From: Phorcus lineatus
Taxonomy: Eukaryota > Mollusca > Gastropoda > Trochida > Trochidae
Direction of reading: 5' to 3'
Assembly: GCA_921293015.1 (NCBI GenBank)
Contig: OV121087.1
Location: 384,501-448,500, forward strand
Length of the DNA stretch: 64,000 bases
The translations under genes were made by a program, and so were the position numbers. Position 1 is the stretch's first letter; each line of letters begins with the position of its first letter. A model generated the notes under the pieces. That model was not told the DNA's origin. It did no database searches and saw nothing but the letters and a program-made list of their open reading frames with translations. Positions 11,501 through 26,500 of this stretch are shown here, piece by piece.

Positions 11501-14500
11501 TGTGTCATAATGAAATAAATATGATATTGGAATGATAGGTTTTCATTAAAAATATCATTGTACCTGATGTCACAATGAACCCTTCCTTTTTAGGGTATAC
11601 TCCATTCAGAAAATCAGAGGAATTCAGAACTAAGGAAGGCCCATTATAAGAGATTTTGGACTATGTTATTACATCGCGGGGTGTGGAGAGACCCACGTTA
11701 TCAAAACAGAAAAAGACAAGCACTGGAAATGCATGCTCACAGACACAATTTTGTTTGAAGTTGTACAAAACATAGACGTGATCTTATGCCTGACTGTGTG
11801 ATAACTATGGTTCGAACATGGCTACCAAATCCACCCAACAAACCTTACATGGGACACACATGGAGTTATCAAAGACAATGACATTCGTATCATCAAGTGG
11901 GACTTTTTCAATGTGAAGTAGGTACCATTCCAGTTTATACTCAACTAGGGAATTTAATTGAACAATATGTTGTGAACATAATTATCAATTTGTACTTAGA
12001 TAATTACAAGTAATAGCAATATAGTTAATTATTATTTATCATATTCACATTTTTTAAAGTCTCATAAGTACTCTTGAATAAACCAAATATCATTGGCAGA
12101 CAAATGATTCTCATAACTCACAATATTTTGAACAAGCTTAGATGAAGAGACTTTACTATAAGACCACATGTGAACACTGGTAGTAAATTCCAATCTTAAC
12201 CTTTGACCTTCCACAGCCCTAGATGGGCTGTTTAGCCGTTACAAGCCTGCCAGTCTACAGTAGATAAAATCTGGTTCTCATGGGAGCAGCCAATCAGCTG
12301 CGTTTAGGAAACCCATGGGGATTTTGCTCACTTTTACTCCGGCCTTTAAGATCTTAATACTTATGCAAAAATTATTAATTAGGGTAAATAAGTGAGACTG
12401 AAGCAATAGAAGCTTTGAGGAGGAGGTTGGCTTGATCAGAGTAAATGACTATAGACTGGGAAACATTTTGGGAGACAAGGATAATATTATTTTATTGTTC
12501 CTACCTTGAGCAGTTGTGGAATCCTCTTCAACCAGAGGACCTGCATCAGCAGGGACATCAACATCAGCATCACCCTCAGCAGGGACATCAGCATCAGCTG
12601 AATGGGAGGAGGAGCGACTGGTGTTCAAGCTCAGTCTCCTGGATGACCTCTCTGAGCTTATTTTCTTTAGACAGGAGATGCTTTTAAACTTGGGTGAGAT
12701 AGAGTTGGAGAGTTCGGCCACCAGCTGTAAGTTGTCACTGGTGATCTCCACATCAGAATCAGAGTCTGTGGCACACCCCGATGGTTTTAGTGTATCTCTG
12801 TCTTTGGATGGATTCTCTTTGAGTCCCCTATCACCAATACTTGCAAGTCCAACTTTCATCGATGAGTCTGACAAATGTGGAAGTCCTGGCCTCAACATAG
12901 ACTCTGATAAGCATGAAATGTCTGCCATCGGAAAAACAGGACTAACATCACCATCATCATCACTCCCATCAAAAGGTTTACCCTTCCTCAACTCTCCCCT
13001 GTCTGAAGCCTCTTCTTCACTCTGTAAAACTGCTATCTGACCCCTGACTTGAGCGAGCAACTTCTTCCTTATATCTCCATAACCATCACCTTTATCAGAG
13101 AGTCTCTCATCAGATCCTGGTCTGTCTGTCACCAACACAGACTCTTTGTCACTATTCCTCTTACTTCCATCCTCAGTTTCAGAATGTCTCTGTCTTGTTC
13201 CAACTCTCCTATTAGTTAATGTCTTTGTTTTCATCTTTCTCTTTCTTGTATCCCTATCATCACTGTCAGAACTTGTTGGGTTATTAGTAAACCTTTCAGA
13301 TTCCTCCTCTGGCTCCCTCCTCCTTCCAGCTTTCTTTCTGTCCTTGTCCATAGGAAGAGAAGAAAATTTTATGGATCCACCCATCTCCTGCTCCTGCAGA
13401 GGAAGGATTCCTTCCTGTCCCTCCTCAGTCAGGACAATCCTGCCCACAGGAATCGCCACAAAGTCACCTGCACCAGTTGCCATCGGGTTCTCATTGGGAC
13501 TGTCTGGTGTTGCAAACATGAAAGTGGACCGCTGACGTTCTTTAGGTATTGGGGTGATGTACAGGGAGTCCTCAGCCACAACCGAAGAGCGACTTGTTGT
13601 CGTTGACGATCTTTCTACTGGTGTGGACATCTTGTTAGGATCAGCTGTGTTGTACCTATTCTGTTCTGTTGACGGTGTCCCAAGTCTAACTCTTTTCCTT
13701 GAACTCTTTTCCCTCGGTGTCTCAAAACTTGTTGATGATTTTCTGAACACTGGAGAATTCAAAACATCTGAACCGGATGGTGTCCTCTTGCGTTTGGTCG
13801 GTTCAGATGTTTTCTGGAGAGAACTATCAATAACCTCAACATCTGAAATTTCCGAAGAGTCTTGATTTTTATGTCCTTCATTTGGCTCTTCAAATGAAGG
13901 TAGAAGATCTTTACTACCCTCAGGTTCAGGTTCATCGTTGGCACAACTATCTGAGGTTGACGTCCCACTTTTAATGATAACAAAATCATCAGATTGCCTT
14001 TTGGAACCTGTTTCAGAATCACTTTCATGTTCCTGAACAGAGTCTGACCTTTCTTTTATAAATTCACTCTTAGAACTGGAATCATCCTTACCACGTCCAG
14101 ATTCAGATTTATATTTGGACTGTCCCTTTCGACTTCCTCTGCTATTATCTACTAAAGATGCTGATTCTGCATTATATTCAGGTTTCATTTTGGATTGTAG
14201 ATTCATAGATCCTGCAATATCATCAGATTTCTGACTTTCTTCCTCCATTCCTTCCTCTTGCTCACTGCTGTCAAGAGCCAGGTGAAGGTTCTGGGACATC
14301 AGCTCGTCCTCCGAGGGGAAGAGTTCTTCTTCTCCACATGTCAACTTCCCCACATCAAACTCCTCTTCCTCTTCTTCTTCATCTTCCATCTCCTTCATAT
14401 ACCTCGGCACAACTTCCTTCTGTCTGTCCGTGTGCTCAGTTTGTTTATGGCTTTGGTCTCTTGTTCTGGTACTAGATATTGTCGTCCTGTCATGAAGGTC

Positions 14501-17500
14501 CACTTCTTCGTCTTCAACATCCTTCAAATTGCTCTGAATAACTTCCTTCTGCCTATCCTCCTTGGCATGTTTATTCGCTCCATCTACAGTTCTAGTTGTA
14601 TCTTCAACAGCATTCTTCTTTGAGGGCCTACGTGTCTGCTTATGACTTTTGCCTGTAAATCTTGTACTTCTAGTTCCACAAGTCGCTCTGCTGTGAATTT
14701 CTTCTTCTCTTTCATCGCTACATTCTGAAGGTTCACCTGATCTTCCATGATTCATGCCAACCGCATCTTCTCTCACATCACATTCTTCTGACATGTCAGA
14801 GTCGACATCTTCTGGCAGTGGTCTACAGCCTTCTTCTACTTCCATGTCCTGATCTGATGTCTTATCTCTCTCTGAGGATGTCCCCTGTTCATCTTCTAAA
14901 CTGTTCCTCCTCTGCAATTGCTGTCGTTGAGACAAATATATCTCGCGCCAATCATCTTCATCGTCGTCACTCTGGTTCTTCTTCAAGTCCTTCTCCTCTT
15001 CCTCCCGGGGAACTGCCGCCATGTTGAAGTCGTCATCACTCAGCAGTTCCTTGAACATGTCGTCAATGCTCTCTCTTCTCTCCCTCTCTGCTCGTTCTAC
15101 CGACTCAACATCCGGGTCTGTGTCGGTCTTGACATCTTTAAGAGCAGACTCACAGTGATGTTCTAACTCCTCCACACCAAATCTGAAAAATCAGGTAGAT
15201 ATTTGGCATTTTGGAAACATAGTGAAAGAAGGTAAAATCTAAAAGACACATGACTTTTCTTGCTAAATTTTTCACTTATTTTTTTTAGGGATATATGGTA
15301 CTTGGAAAAGAAATGCATATGCTTTGTGGACACTTTATTTTTGTGCATGATTCTCAAACTATATTCATCAATATGTTGGAGTTCGTTGTTTTCTTCACTA
15401 TGTTATATATGTATCCCATATTGTTATTAACCACATCCAAACTGTTGAAGGAGTAAGCATACACTTTGAAACATGACTTTCACAATAAAAAAGCTGTTAT
15501 TCAGAAAAGCTTGCCTTTGTTATGTATACCTTTTCTAGATGCCCTTCAAGGACTCAAAATAAATTGGATAACATTTGAAGTATGTTCAAGTGAAGCACAA
15601 ACTTTAACTAAAAAAGAACATAAGGAAAGAATTACTATTGGAGTATAGGCTTGTTCAAACCGATTGAATCAGCCCCCTCACCTTGCAGCCAGAGCGTGAA
15701 CATCTGAAAGACTACTGTGTTGAACTTGAACCTTTCCTGCATACACAAACTTTAACAGGGATAGCACAGCCTCTCGTGAACTGCTTGGAAGGGAGATAAC
15801 TCCTGTCTCTGTCAACTGGAGGATTGAATATTGATAGGATGATTTATATATGCAAAAGCTTGAGAATCCATGACATATTATTCTTAACCTTCTTGGTTGT
15901 AATTATTCATAAGTTATATTTAAGAAACACTTCTAAAATGCATTACCTGCTTGACTGTTTTTTAAAAAAATGCAAGATATCATTTGCATACAAAAAATTT
16001 AGTATCAACACTGAAACTGAAAGATGAGCAGGTGCCCTTGGTTCATACCTCCAGCAATGCCGGACATCTCAGCATCAATATCACCCGGTGTGCATGAATA
16101 AGACAGTTATCACAGGTCTCTAGGGTAACATCAGAATGGCTTGGGTTATCAACCAAACTCAAGTAGTCATTCTGGATTAGTTTTAATCTTCCTGAGGAAT
16201 CATCATCCTGCAATTTGGTATTACATGTATATTTGTGAGTTTTAGGAATTTTGAATCATAAATGTTATAACATTAAGTTGATGCAATTACATGTAGCCAT
16301 ACTAGGTACAATGGAATAATATACAAAATAAACTGTAAGTAGTATACTCAAAAAATATTTTCAAAAAGATTTCAATGCAGGAAAAAGTCTGAAATACCAT
16401 TGTGCCTTTATTCCTTCCAACAAACATATTTTTTTCTAATTTTCAAAAAAATCTTACCTTCACCTCAAAGACTTCTTCCACACAGAATCCACTTGCCTGT
16501 TCCAAAACATCATCACCATCCTCAACATCAACACCAGCTGCTATACCAACACGACTGGGATCATCACACAAAGCACTTTCATGATTTCTAGAGTTTGTCA
16601 CTTCTCTTTGACTTAGTTGTTGGTCTCCTCCACTTCTAGTCCTAACTTCCCTATCACAGTTACTTCTCTTGAGCTCTCTCCTGCTGTCAGCTTGCTTCTT
16701 AACAAATACATCAGTTTCAACATCACTGGCATTTGTTTCCCTATTGCAACTTGTAACTTGTCCTACTTTAACATCACAATCGTCAGAGTCTTTTTCACAG
16801 GTGCTCAAACCTCTAATACTGGTTGTAGCTTGAGGTAGGATGTCGCCCTCCACTGCCCTCAGGGCAGAGGGCATGTAATTTTGTTGGGAGGTTGAGTCAC
16901 CTTGTTGTGAGTGGGCGTCGTCCTCCCCTGCTAGCTCTGCTAGGACCAGTGCGGTAGGGGTGGAGGCAATGATGGGCGTGGCTGGATTATCATCTTCAAT
17001 GTCACTGTTAGGCTAGAGGTAAAGATGATTAAATGAAATATAAAGAACTATCAAATCAGATTTTTAAATCAAATATCAATGATATCCATATCTATTTCAT
17101 CATCATCAACATCAGTCATCAAAACCAAAATACCTATGTCATAAAGGTCTAAATTTTGGAATTGTTCTGTCTGATCAGTTACCTGTATTCATATAGGTCT
17201 ATATGTCATTATGTGTCATTATATGTCTATATGTCATTCACTGTCAGTGGCAGTATTGGGAAATGGTCAATTTACATGGCAAATTATTAATCTATCTACA
17301 AGCATGAATGACTTGAGAATTTTTTAAATATCCCCTTCTTTTTTAAACCAATTATTATTTTTAGAGTATTTTTTTCTTCACATTGTCAAATTAAATGACA
17401 TTTCAAAGGAAATTTTTAACTTGAAATGGAGCAAACAATAATTTCTAAACATTGAGCAATTTTACAATAATTAATCAGGGTTACAGATAAGGGTCGTACA

Positions 17501-20500
17501 TGCGTAATGTACGCCTATAAAATTACTATATACGGCCCTAAAATAAATTTCATGCGTATCGTGTATGCACATACATGTCTGTTTACTCTTGGACATTCAT
17601 TTCCATGCGTATCATATTTCTAAATTTATCATGGATGTTCTGATTCATGATTGATGAATATAATAATTTAATGTTCAGGTTCATTTGACAAAAAATTATC
17701 GATTGTTGATACCTTGTAAAATGTACTTCTAAAATTATGTACAGCTTCGCTAGTTTCAGTACAGCTCCACTTTATATTCAAGGTGTATGTACACTCACAC
17801 CTAAAAAGTTATCTGTAGCCCTGTTAATTTCTACATAAAATATGCCTTTCTTATAGACAACTCTTTGTACATGTTTTCCTTTCTTATAGACAACTCTTTG
17901 TACGAGTTTTCCTTTCTTATAGACAACTCTTGCACAACATGAAGCTGCTTGTACTGACCTGGTTCTCGGCACCCCCCTTTTCCTCTTCAGATTTCCTCCT
18001 CCCGGGGATCTGGGAGAGTCTGCGTAGCTTGCTCCCGGGGGGTACTCTGGACATGGTGACCGGTGGCATGAGGGCTGATGTGTAGTAGACGGACTGAGGT
18101 TGGGTGTGGTCTTCTAGGGAGGTCAACCCCCACAGCTGCTCTTTGCACTGTAACAAAGAAAGGTAGCTGCTGATATACAGCCTTTAATCTCTAAGAATGC
18201 ATTTACGAGCCTGATTTTAGACCTGAAGGGGTGAAAGGGGTAACATCATCCAATCATTCACTGAGAATAACCAGGAGAGAAGTCCAGTAAAACTGATAAT
18301 TATGAGCACAGATCTTCTTTAAAAGCGTGAACTTACCTTCTCCTTGACAGCTGTGTAGTCCACAATCTTAGTTCTGGGAATACCATCGAGACATGATTCT
18401 CGAGACAATGGCGGAGTCGAAGTGATTTCATTATCTTGGGTCTGGAAAGTAATGATCAAAATGCAAGGTGATCTCACACAAACGATATCTCTTATCTCTT
18501 AACGACCCTGTGATATTTTTTTATAAGAGACCACTGCTGACAATACTATCACATAGGTTGATGTATTCATGGATTTGATGATGATGATGATGTCAGGTGA
18601 CTGTTATTCAAGTGGTGTTTTTTCTGCTTTGAAGGGATCATTCCATTTTGTTTTCCTTTAGATTTTGTGGAACAATTAAAAAAAATGCTGTAGTTTTACT
18701 TTTTAGAACATTTGACATGGCTAATATTAAACCTCACCTCATGAAGAAGAAATCATATTTTCACATTCATGGTTACTTCACTCAATAATGTGTACAGGGT
18801 ATTCAACAGGAAATGCCAAATTATCCTCTATTGAATTTACAAAAATTTCCCCTTGAAATACAGCTAAACCCCTATACTATACCCACCTGACTCTCTATGT
18901 ACTGTGTGACCCTCTGGGCTACTCTGCTATGAGATTCCTCCTTGGTCAGCTGGAGCAATAGGGGAGGGGCACCTGCAGCCCTGCAACATAAATACTGTCA
19001 TTTCATTGACTCATCTATCAAAGGTGTATCGAATACTTGAATCTGATTGGTCAAAGTTAAAATTTCTTTCAGGAGTGTAGATTGCACCTTATCATGAGTT
19101 ACTAGTGACTTGCATGAAGTGGTACTTTCTGTCAGGCATTCAGTAACACCTTTTTCATATAAAGAAGTTGTTATCCATAAGAACTGTCTAGTATTAAATT
19201 TTTCACAGTTGATATATCGTTGGTAATCATTGATTGTCCCTTATTGCAAAATCCTGGGTAAGTTTTGTGATAATGAAATCAAGGTAAATTATTCTTTAAG
19301 GGCATATTTCCCTTGTCAAAATTTTGAGGAGCACGACAAAGGTGAAAAGAAAACAGTCCTTTCAGAAATCACATGTAACAAGAAAAAAGTGAGAATGGCT
19401 CACATACCCCGCAGCCCGTCTGATTTCTTCTCCCTCTAGTCTGAATTAATATTATTCTGGATAACCTGATTTACTAAAAGTTACTGTAATAGATTAAGAG
19501 TAAATGTGTCCCCATTGGAACAACCGATCTGTTAATCGCTACAAGTCCAATTGCGCAATCAAGGGCCATAAGTCTGTCAAAAACAATATTTCGGAAATGG
19601 CTTTCGAACTTGATCAAGAGCATCAACAGATGTGTCCAAAACCAAAATTTCATTCACCTTAGTGTGATACTGTCTGAAAAAACTTGTCCCCATTGAAGCA
19701 TCAGATCTGTTAATCGCTCCAAGTCCAATTTCAGAAACAAGGGGCCATATCTCTTTAAAAAATAAAATTTCAGAAATGGCTTTCGAAGTCGATCAAGAGT
19801 ATCCATAACCAAAATTTCACTCCTCTAGGTGTAATAGTGTCTGAAAAAATCTGTCCCCATTGGAGCAACAGAAATGTTAATTGCTCCAAGTCCAATCATA
19901 GCAAGCGGGGGTATATTAACCCTTAAGATGCGGGTCCCGGAATATTCCGGGATGAAATTAGCTTTGCCCGCAAGTCCCCTTAGCGGGATGCGAGTAGCAC
20001 ACTCTATTTTTCTCACGCTAACTAATTATGACCGCGGGTCTCGGTAGCGGGGCCCGGAAATTTATTGCCTAGCAGTAGTCTCAGTTCAACGCTTGTATTT
20101 TCGTTCCGGCTGTCGCTAAGCAACCGTGTTTTGTTTCGTTGGTGTTCTAAATAATGCGCGAACATGCTCCGAAAGTTATGAGAGTATTGATAATGTTTAT
20201 CGTACCGAAAATAAACGTTAAAATCACTCAATTTTTCCCCACTCCCCGCCGCACGTGCTAATAGCCTGTGGGCACTTTCTACCCTCTCGCACGAGCTTAC
20301 CGACCCGCGCATGCTATCGTTTACTGAGACGCGTGCATTTTGACCCTATGCACGCCTTCCTATCGCACGCCCTATGCTCTGAACCCTTGGGCGTATTACA
20401 ATACCGGTTGGATCTTTTGAAAGAGCAGAAAATTGTCTTCAATTCAATATAAAATACATAACTACGCCACCTGAAATGAAGATACAGCATGTGCCGCAAA

Positions 20501-23500
20501 AAAGGTGATTTTTACATATTTTTAGTTTTACACCATTTTGTCACACCAATCTTCACATGATGTGGTCAACTTATTTTGACAATTTTTATATTATAAGATA
20601 GAGAGAAAGATTGTCTTTCATTCCATGTAAAATTTGTACATGCGCAAAAATAAATAAAGACACAGCAAGCGCCGCACAAAAAGCTAATTTCTCTATTCAA
20701 ATCATGTAAACTGAACGGCGATTTTGACATGTGCCTTTATTTCGTTTATATCTTCTCAACAGCTAGGCGTATTTTGAAATTGATTACCTCGTGATAAAGA
20801 GGAAATAATTGTCTTCGATTTGATGTAAAAAAGTTATATGCAGTATATAAAATAAAGATACAGCAAGTGCCGCAAAATTGCGACTTTTCTTTATTCTTTG
20901 TATTTTTACCATTTTCTCGCACTTTATATCACATAAAGTTCTCGGGACATTTTGAAATTTCATATATCAAAATATAGAGAAAAGGATGATCTTTATTTCC
21001 ATATAAAATTTGTATGTAAACGAAAATCAGTAAAGACCCGACGAGCATTGCGCAAACAGGCAATTTCTCTATTCATATCTTGTTAACCGAGAAGCGATTT
21101 TTTCAACTGCTTTTTACACTTCCTATCCATTTAACGGCAGAGCGCATTATCAACATTTTTATATCACAATAAAGAGAAAAGGATCGTCTTCAATTCTATG
21201 TAAAATTTGCAAATTACAATGAAACAATAAAGGAGCGGTAAGTGATGTCGCAATTATCAAAATCTGTTTTCAAATACCTGAGGGTACAATCTTTGCAAAC
21301 TATATATATTCCAAACCAAGCGGTACATATTTATCATTTTCATGTCAACGTAAAGAGGAAATAAATACCTTCATTTTCATGTGTAATTTGCCCATATTTG
21401 CATCAAAATAAAACGTGTGGAAATTATGCGACAAATGTCGCGGTAAGGCGATTATCAAAGACTTTATTCACTAGCTATACCCACATTACGTTGGTAATAA
21501 CTTCTAATTACAGTGCAAAAGATTGTTATGATTTATTTTTTCGTAAAGAAGAATAAATTGCCTTCAATTCCATATATAATTTGCATGTATACAAAGCGAA
21601 TAACTTGAATTATAAAATTGGAAATAAAGACAATTTCTGTTAAGTGTGAGTGTATTTTTCAGCGGGGATACCCCGCCTGCACGCGAAGAGCGCGTGCGTT
21701 TGCCCGGGGCTACTAGCTTAGTAATATTACTGTGGGGGTCAGAACGTTATCGGGATTTATCACTACCCTGCTTTCGTTATTTATATCTTTCGTTTAGGAT
21801 GGCGTATCGTAATAAAATTTATCGTGAAATATAGAGCAAGAAATTAGCTTCAATTCCGTATATAATTTGCATGTGTGCACTCAGTGATTAAATGATTTTA
21901 TAATGTTTGAAATGAAGACAATTTTTAAAATTTAGTAAAATTCGTTCCAGACATATTATAAAAATAATTTTTATATCGATGTGAAAAGGAACAATTCATC
22001 TTTAGTTTCGTTTTGATTTCGCGCATGCGCTCTTGGAATTTATTGAGTTATGGCGCCCGAATTGAAAACAAGTTTACTTCGGTTGTAGAAACCGTTCCAG
22101 GGGTGATAGAAATTTCATTCAAAGTGTCAAGTAAGTATCATCCATTTATAACACGGGATTCGCCGACTAGCTTTGTATAAAACGACGATAACGTCCGTAT
22201 TCCGCCATGTAAACACGCCATATGTTGTAAAAACGGTCGCATCTGGCGGCGCTGGAAAATTCGGCCACAGGGGCTAATTGCGTTATTACCGTAGCGAGGC
22301 GAGTGCTGGAAAATTCAGCCACGGGGGCAAAACTGGTCAAAATAATATTCAGCAACGGAAGGGTTAATTCAATAGAATTCCCACATCCTTTCAAAAAAGC
22401 GAAGATTTGTAATTTGACACACACCCCTTCTTTTTGCGACTTTTCTTCCCATCTAGTGCAGACAGTTTTTCCACGTCCCCAATACCACGCAGGTTAAGTT
22501 GACCAATCAGAGCCTTTTCTCTCTTTTGTTGCTCATCTGCTAGGGAGGAGGACAGCGCCATCGCCAGCTGGGTGGCTTCATCAGTCGGACTGTCAAATAC
22601 ATAATCTCAACATGAACATTTGACACATGTAATTCAGATATTCTACAAAAGAACAAATTTTATGTGACCAGTGGCATTATAAGATCTGTAAAGGATGGAA
22701 TAGTAAAACATTTTGTACTTTTTTTGGTCAAATCCCTTTTGAAAGTGGAACCATTTGAGTCAGGCTACAATTGCCATATCTCAAGATCTTTCATTTGTCA
22801 AGGGGAAGAGGCTTGGATGCGACTTTAATTTCTCCCCCTCCCCCCAAGATGCTACCGCTATGCTTTGTGTCCCTACTACCTGTCTAGTTCTAATTTCTAG
22901 CATTTGACTTTGACTAAAACATTCATTATTGAGCATGTTCAACTCAGAACAAATCTGATTTTCAAAAATGCTTTTGAAAAACAAAAGTGGCATAAAAAAT
23001 TAAAAAAACGAGATCTGACATTGCTACACAGATGCATTCTAAATCTAATTTAGTTTGCTAACAGCAGGCAGCAATTGACAGATGATTAACATAGAGAAGA
23101 CATCAGACTTGTTATTTGTTGTGACCCAAAATTGTTATTGCAACAGAGGATCATAATAGTCTATAACTTCTTGATAATAGCTTGCAATCAAGGTCACAAG
23201 TCACCCTTACAGTGAACACTGGCATCAGAACTGCTCCACACTTACAGTTTTGGTTTTTTTCTCCTTGTAGTCGTGGTGGTAGCCTTCTTCGCTTGCGCAG
23301 TCCTGCATGAAAAATATGGCCATGAGCTAAGGGGGTAACGCTAATTAACTGTATTGAAAAATTTTGGCTTATCCACAAAACAGCTTTGGCGTCTACTTAA
23401 AACAATGATTGGGAGATATCATTTAGGAGATAAACCTAGTGTGTTTGAAACTCAGTGACATGTTATACTGGACTGATAGCGAGTATAATTTTAATTTAAA

Positions 23501-26500
23501 CCTAATGCGTAGCTGATGTGGGATAGTTTGATTCAGCACAAAGTCGACTCTGATCCCCTAGGTGCAGCAGGTTTGGAGGAGCAGTCGAGAATGAGAAAAA
23601 TTTATGGACAACAGACAACCGATGAAAGCCAAAGCACAATGCCTCCCTTTCACTAAGGTGATTGTACGTCAATGTGAGTCAAGGATGCCCTTGGAATAAT
23701 GGGGGCTTCATGAAATTAAGTCTAAAAACATTAATCTTACCGCTGCACAACTGATACTATCCCGAGCTGTGCCTCCTTCTCCTGAGCCTTCAGGGCTGTC
23801 ATCATCTGATCTGTCGTCACCCCCAGCGTCCTTGCACACTTCTTTAGGTGGACCTTGCGACTCTGTGGGTATCAGAGAGTGGAATTCATGTATACATGTA
23901 TACATATGGGTGTGATGAACAGAGATCACACTTCTTCAAGAGGACCTTATGACTGTCGGTATGCGTAATGAGTGGCAATAAAGGAATGATAATCAGGCGT
24001 GATAGAATTCACAATGACATTAGGTAAACTGCAGCTTTTAGCTTTCATTTTGGTGCACTGTTCATCAAGAGTGTTTTGGGTTTATACATAATTTATGTTC
24101 TATAATGTTAAATGTGAAATTTTATTTATCAAATATAATTCTATTCCTCTTATGCATAATATCTATAAGACATATATATATAATATGTATATTTAGACAT
24201 TTTAAAACATCTCGATGTTTAGTGTAAATCAACATAAATATATAGACAATATCACAATGTAGGCAAACCATTCCATACACATATTGTCAGATTATGTACC
24301 ATGATAATCAATACTGTGGAATATTACCATCATAAATCTAAACAATGCAAAACTTGAATTAATGTTTGGCAGCCTTTTGATGCATGATATTCATAGATAT
24401 TCCTATGTGATACTATCAAACAAGCATCCCTTACGGCCTCAGTCTTGAGAGGTTTCCCACACATTGGACAGTCAGGGACCCCGGACCTCACCGGGGGCTG
24501 GACTGGACCAGTCTTCTTGGACTCCACCTGTCAAGAACAAGTAGCAAAATACAGACACAAGAACACATTGCATTGTGACGTAATGAGAATTGTGATATCA
24601 TAGCATTGTTCACAGTGTTCACTATTCAGTGATGCCAATTTATTATGAGGTCAATGAAGTCAGTGAAGTCAAAATGTAAAAACTTTACAAACAACGGGCC
24701 AGGCTATAGGGCTATCTGACCTTAAGGATTGATGCAGCCCTTGATACAAAACTTTAAACACTTTCGTCACAAGACTAACCTGATCTATACAGTTGTTGAC
24801 ATGTTCCGCCCGACCAACGGCATCCAAGGGAGATAAGTCTGTCTGACATATCTGACAGAGATAGTCTGAGTCTTCATTGTGGTCCTCGGACAGCGAGATG
24901 CCGAATGCAGATTCCTCCTGTTGTTTTTTTCGCTGTTTTTCCCTCAGCACTGACTCCTTCTGCACTGAAAGATATTTGAATTTGAATAAAACACAATAAA
25001 GTTGACGGATTGCTTAGAAATCATGAATAAAGCAGTCATGATTCTTGGGATTTTTGTACCTTTTCAGTACACACAAATAGTTATTCACAAGGAAAATAAG
25101 AATTTGATGTTTTGTTGGCTTTATATAAAAATTCATCAATAATGTAAACAATTACCTTTCTTCCTTTTCTCTTCTACATTCTTCTCAAAGCTTTCGAGAC
25201 AGTCCTTCAGGTGTTCCACGAATATTTCTCTGGGAAAATGAATTTGACAGGTAGGACATTTGCGGATCTTGGGGGGATGCTCCATTAAATCTTCCCCCTT
25301 CTCTGATGTTGATGGATGGAAATCATCAACGTCCTGTGAGGTTGACTGACCAGCTTGATGGATCTCTGTTGCCGTGCCACCATGTTGAAGTTTCTGCTTC
25401 TCAGCACGGCCAAACCTTGAAGAAAGACTTTTCCCTATTTTGGACTGTTCTGGTAAGTTTCCTTTAGTTTCCCTCTTTGCAGAAATGTTTCCAGTATTCG
25501 TTTCTCTTTCAAACTTTGAAGATCTAGACATAAATTTGTTAGTGGTTGTCGTGACGTTTTCACTCTCATCGTCAGCTGTTCTCCTTGGCTCTCCTTTGCC
25601 GTAGGTCCGCCGCACGTATATCTTCCCATCCATGCAGTCCTCATCAGAGTTGTCCCCCTTGATTGTTTTAATTCCCACATCATCTTTATTTGTCACTGGA
25701 GCAAGGTCATCTACCACTTCAACCTGTCTCTCCTTTTTACTTTTAAAACTCTTAGTAGCTTCATTTTCATCTTTCGGATCAGTTTCTGAACCAGCACATT
25801 CCCTTTCTCTTTTGCTTCTTTCTTTTCTTTTTAAAACTTCTTTACCCTCAGTCTTCGATTTGCCACCTTTAACAGCTGGTTTCCTTGCAAACAATCTACA
25901 ATCTTTGAAATCTTCTGTCTCGTTTAAGTCGACTGCTGGTACAACTAGTGTTGTCTTTCCACTCTCCTTTCTCTGAAGGGACAGTTTCGCTTTCTTCCCA
26001 CCTGATTTGCTACTACTCTCATTTCCAGACAGTTCCGAGCCCGACGCCAAACTTGCAACTTTCTTCTTCTTTTCCATTGATTCAGTCTCTAAAAAGTTAA
26101 CTATTCGATATAAAATATCTTCATCAACTTTCAATTTTCTTTTGAGCAGTAGGAAAACTTAAGCTAGGTCTTAAAACAAAATGTGTCATTCCATCTTAAA
26201 AAATTAGGATAAAAGGGTTTAAGGAATAAAAGAGGGAAAGAAATTGCAACTAACTCGAAGTAAATGAGACCTAATGTTTTACACCTTAGTCAAAACATGG
26301 ATTGTTATCTACTATTATGATATAACAAGAAATGCAAACTCAGGGCAAAGCTAAATCAAAACAGAAGTAACAACAAGGTCTATAAAACTTTGTTTTCTTT
26401 AATTCCTGATTGAGATATTAATGCATTTTCAAAATAATATGGTTAAGTGTAGACGATCCTTAAGAATTATCTAATGGACTCTTACTTAGTTTAGATTTTT

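Noticed and set aside
12516-15166. Several long plus-strand open frames across 12.5-15.2 kb
   Set aside because: They are the complement of the 2.7-kb SLX4 exon 14; their Leu/Ser-rich composition is the shadow of an Asp/Glu/Ser-rich gene.
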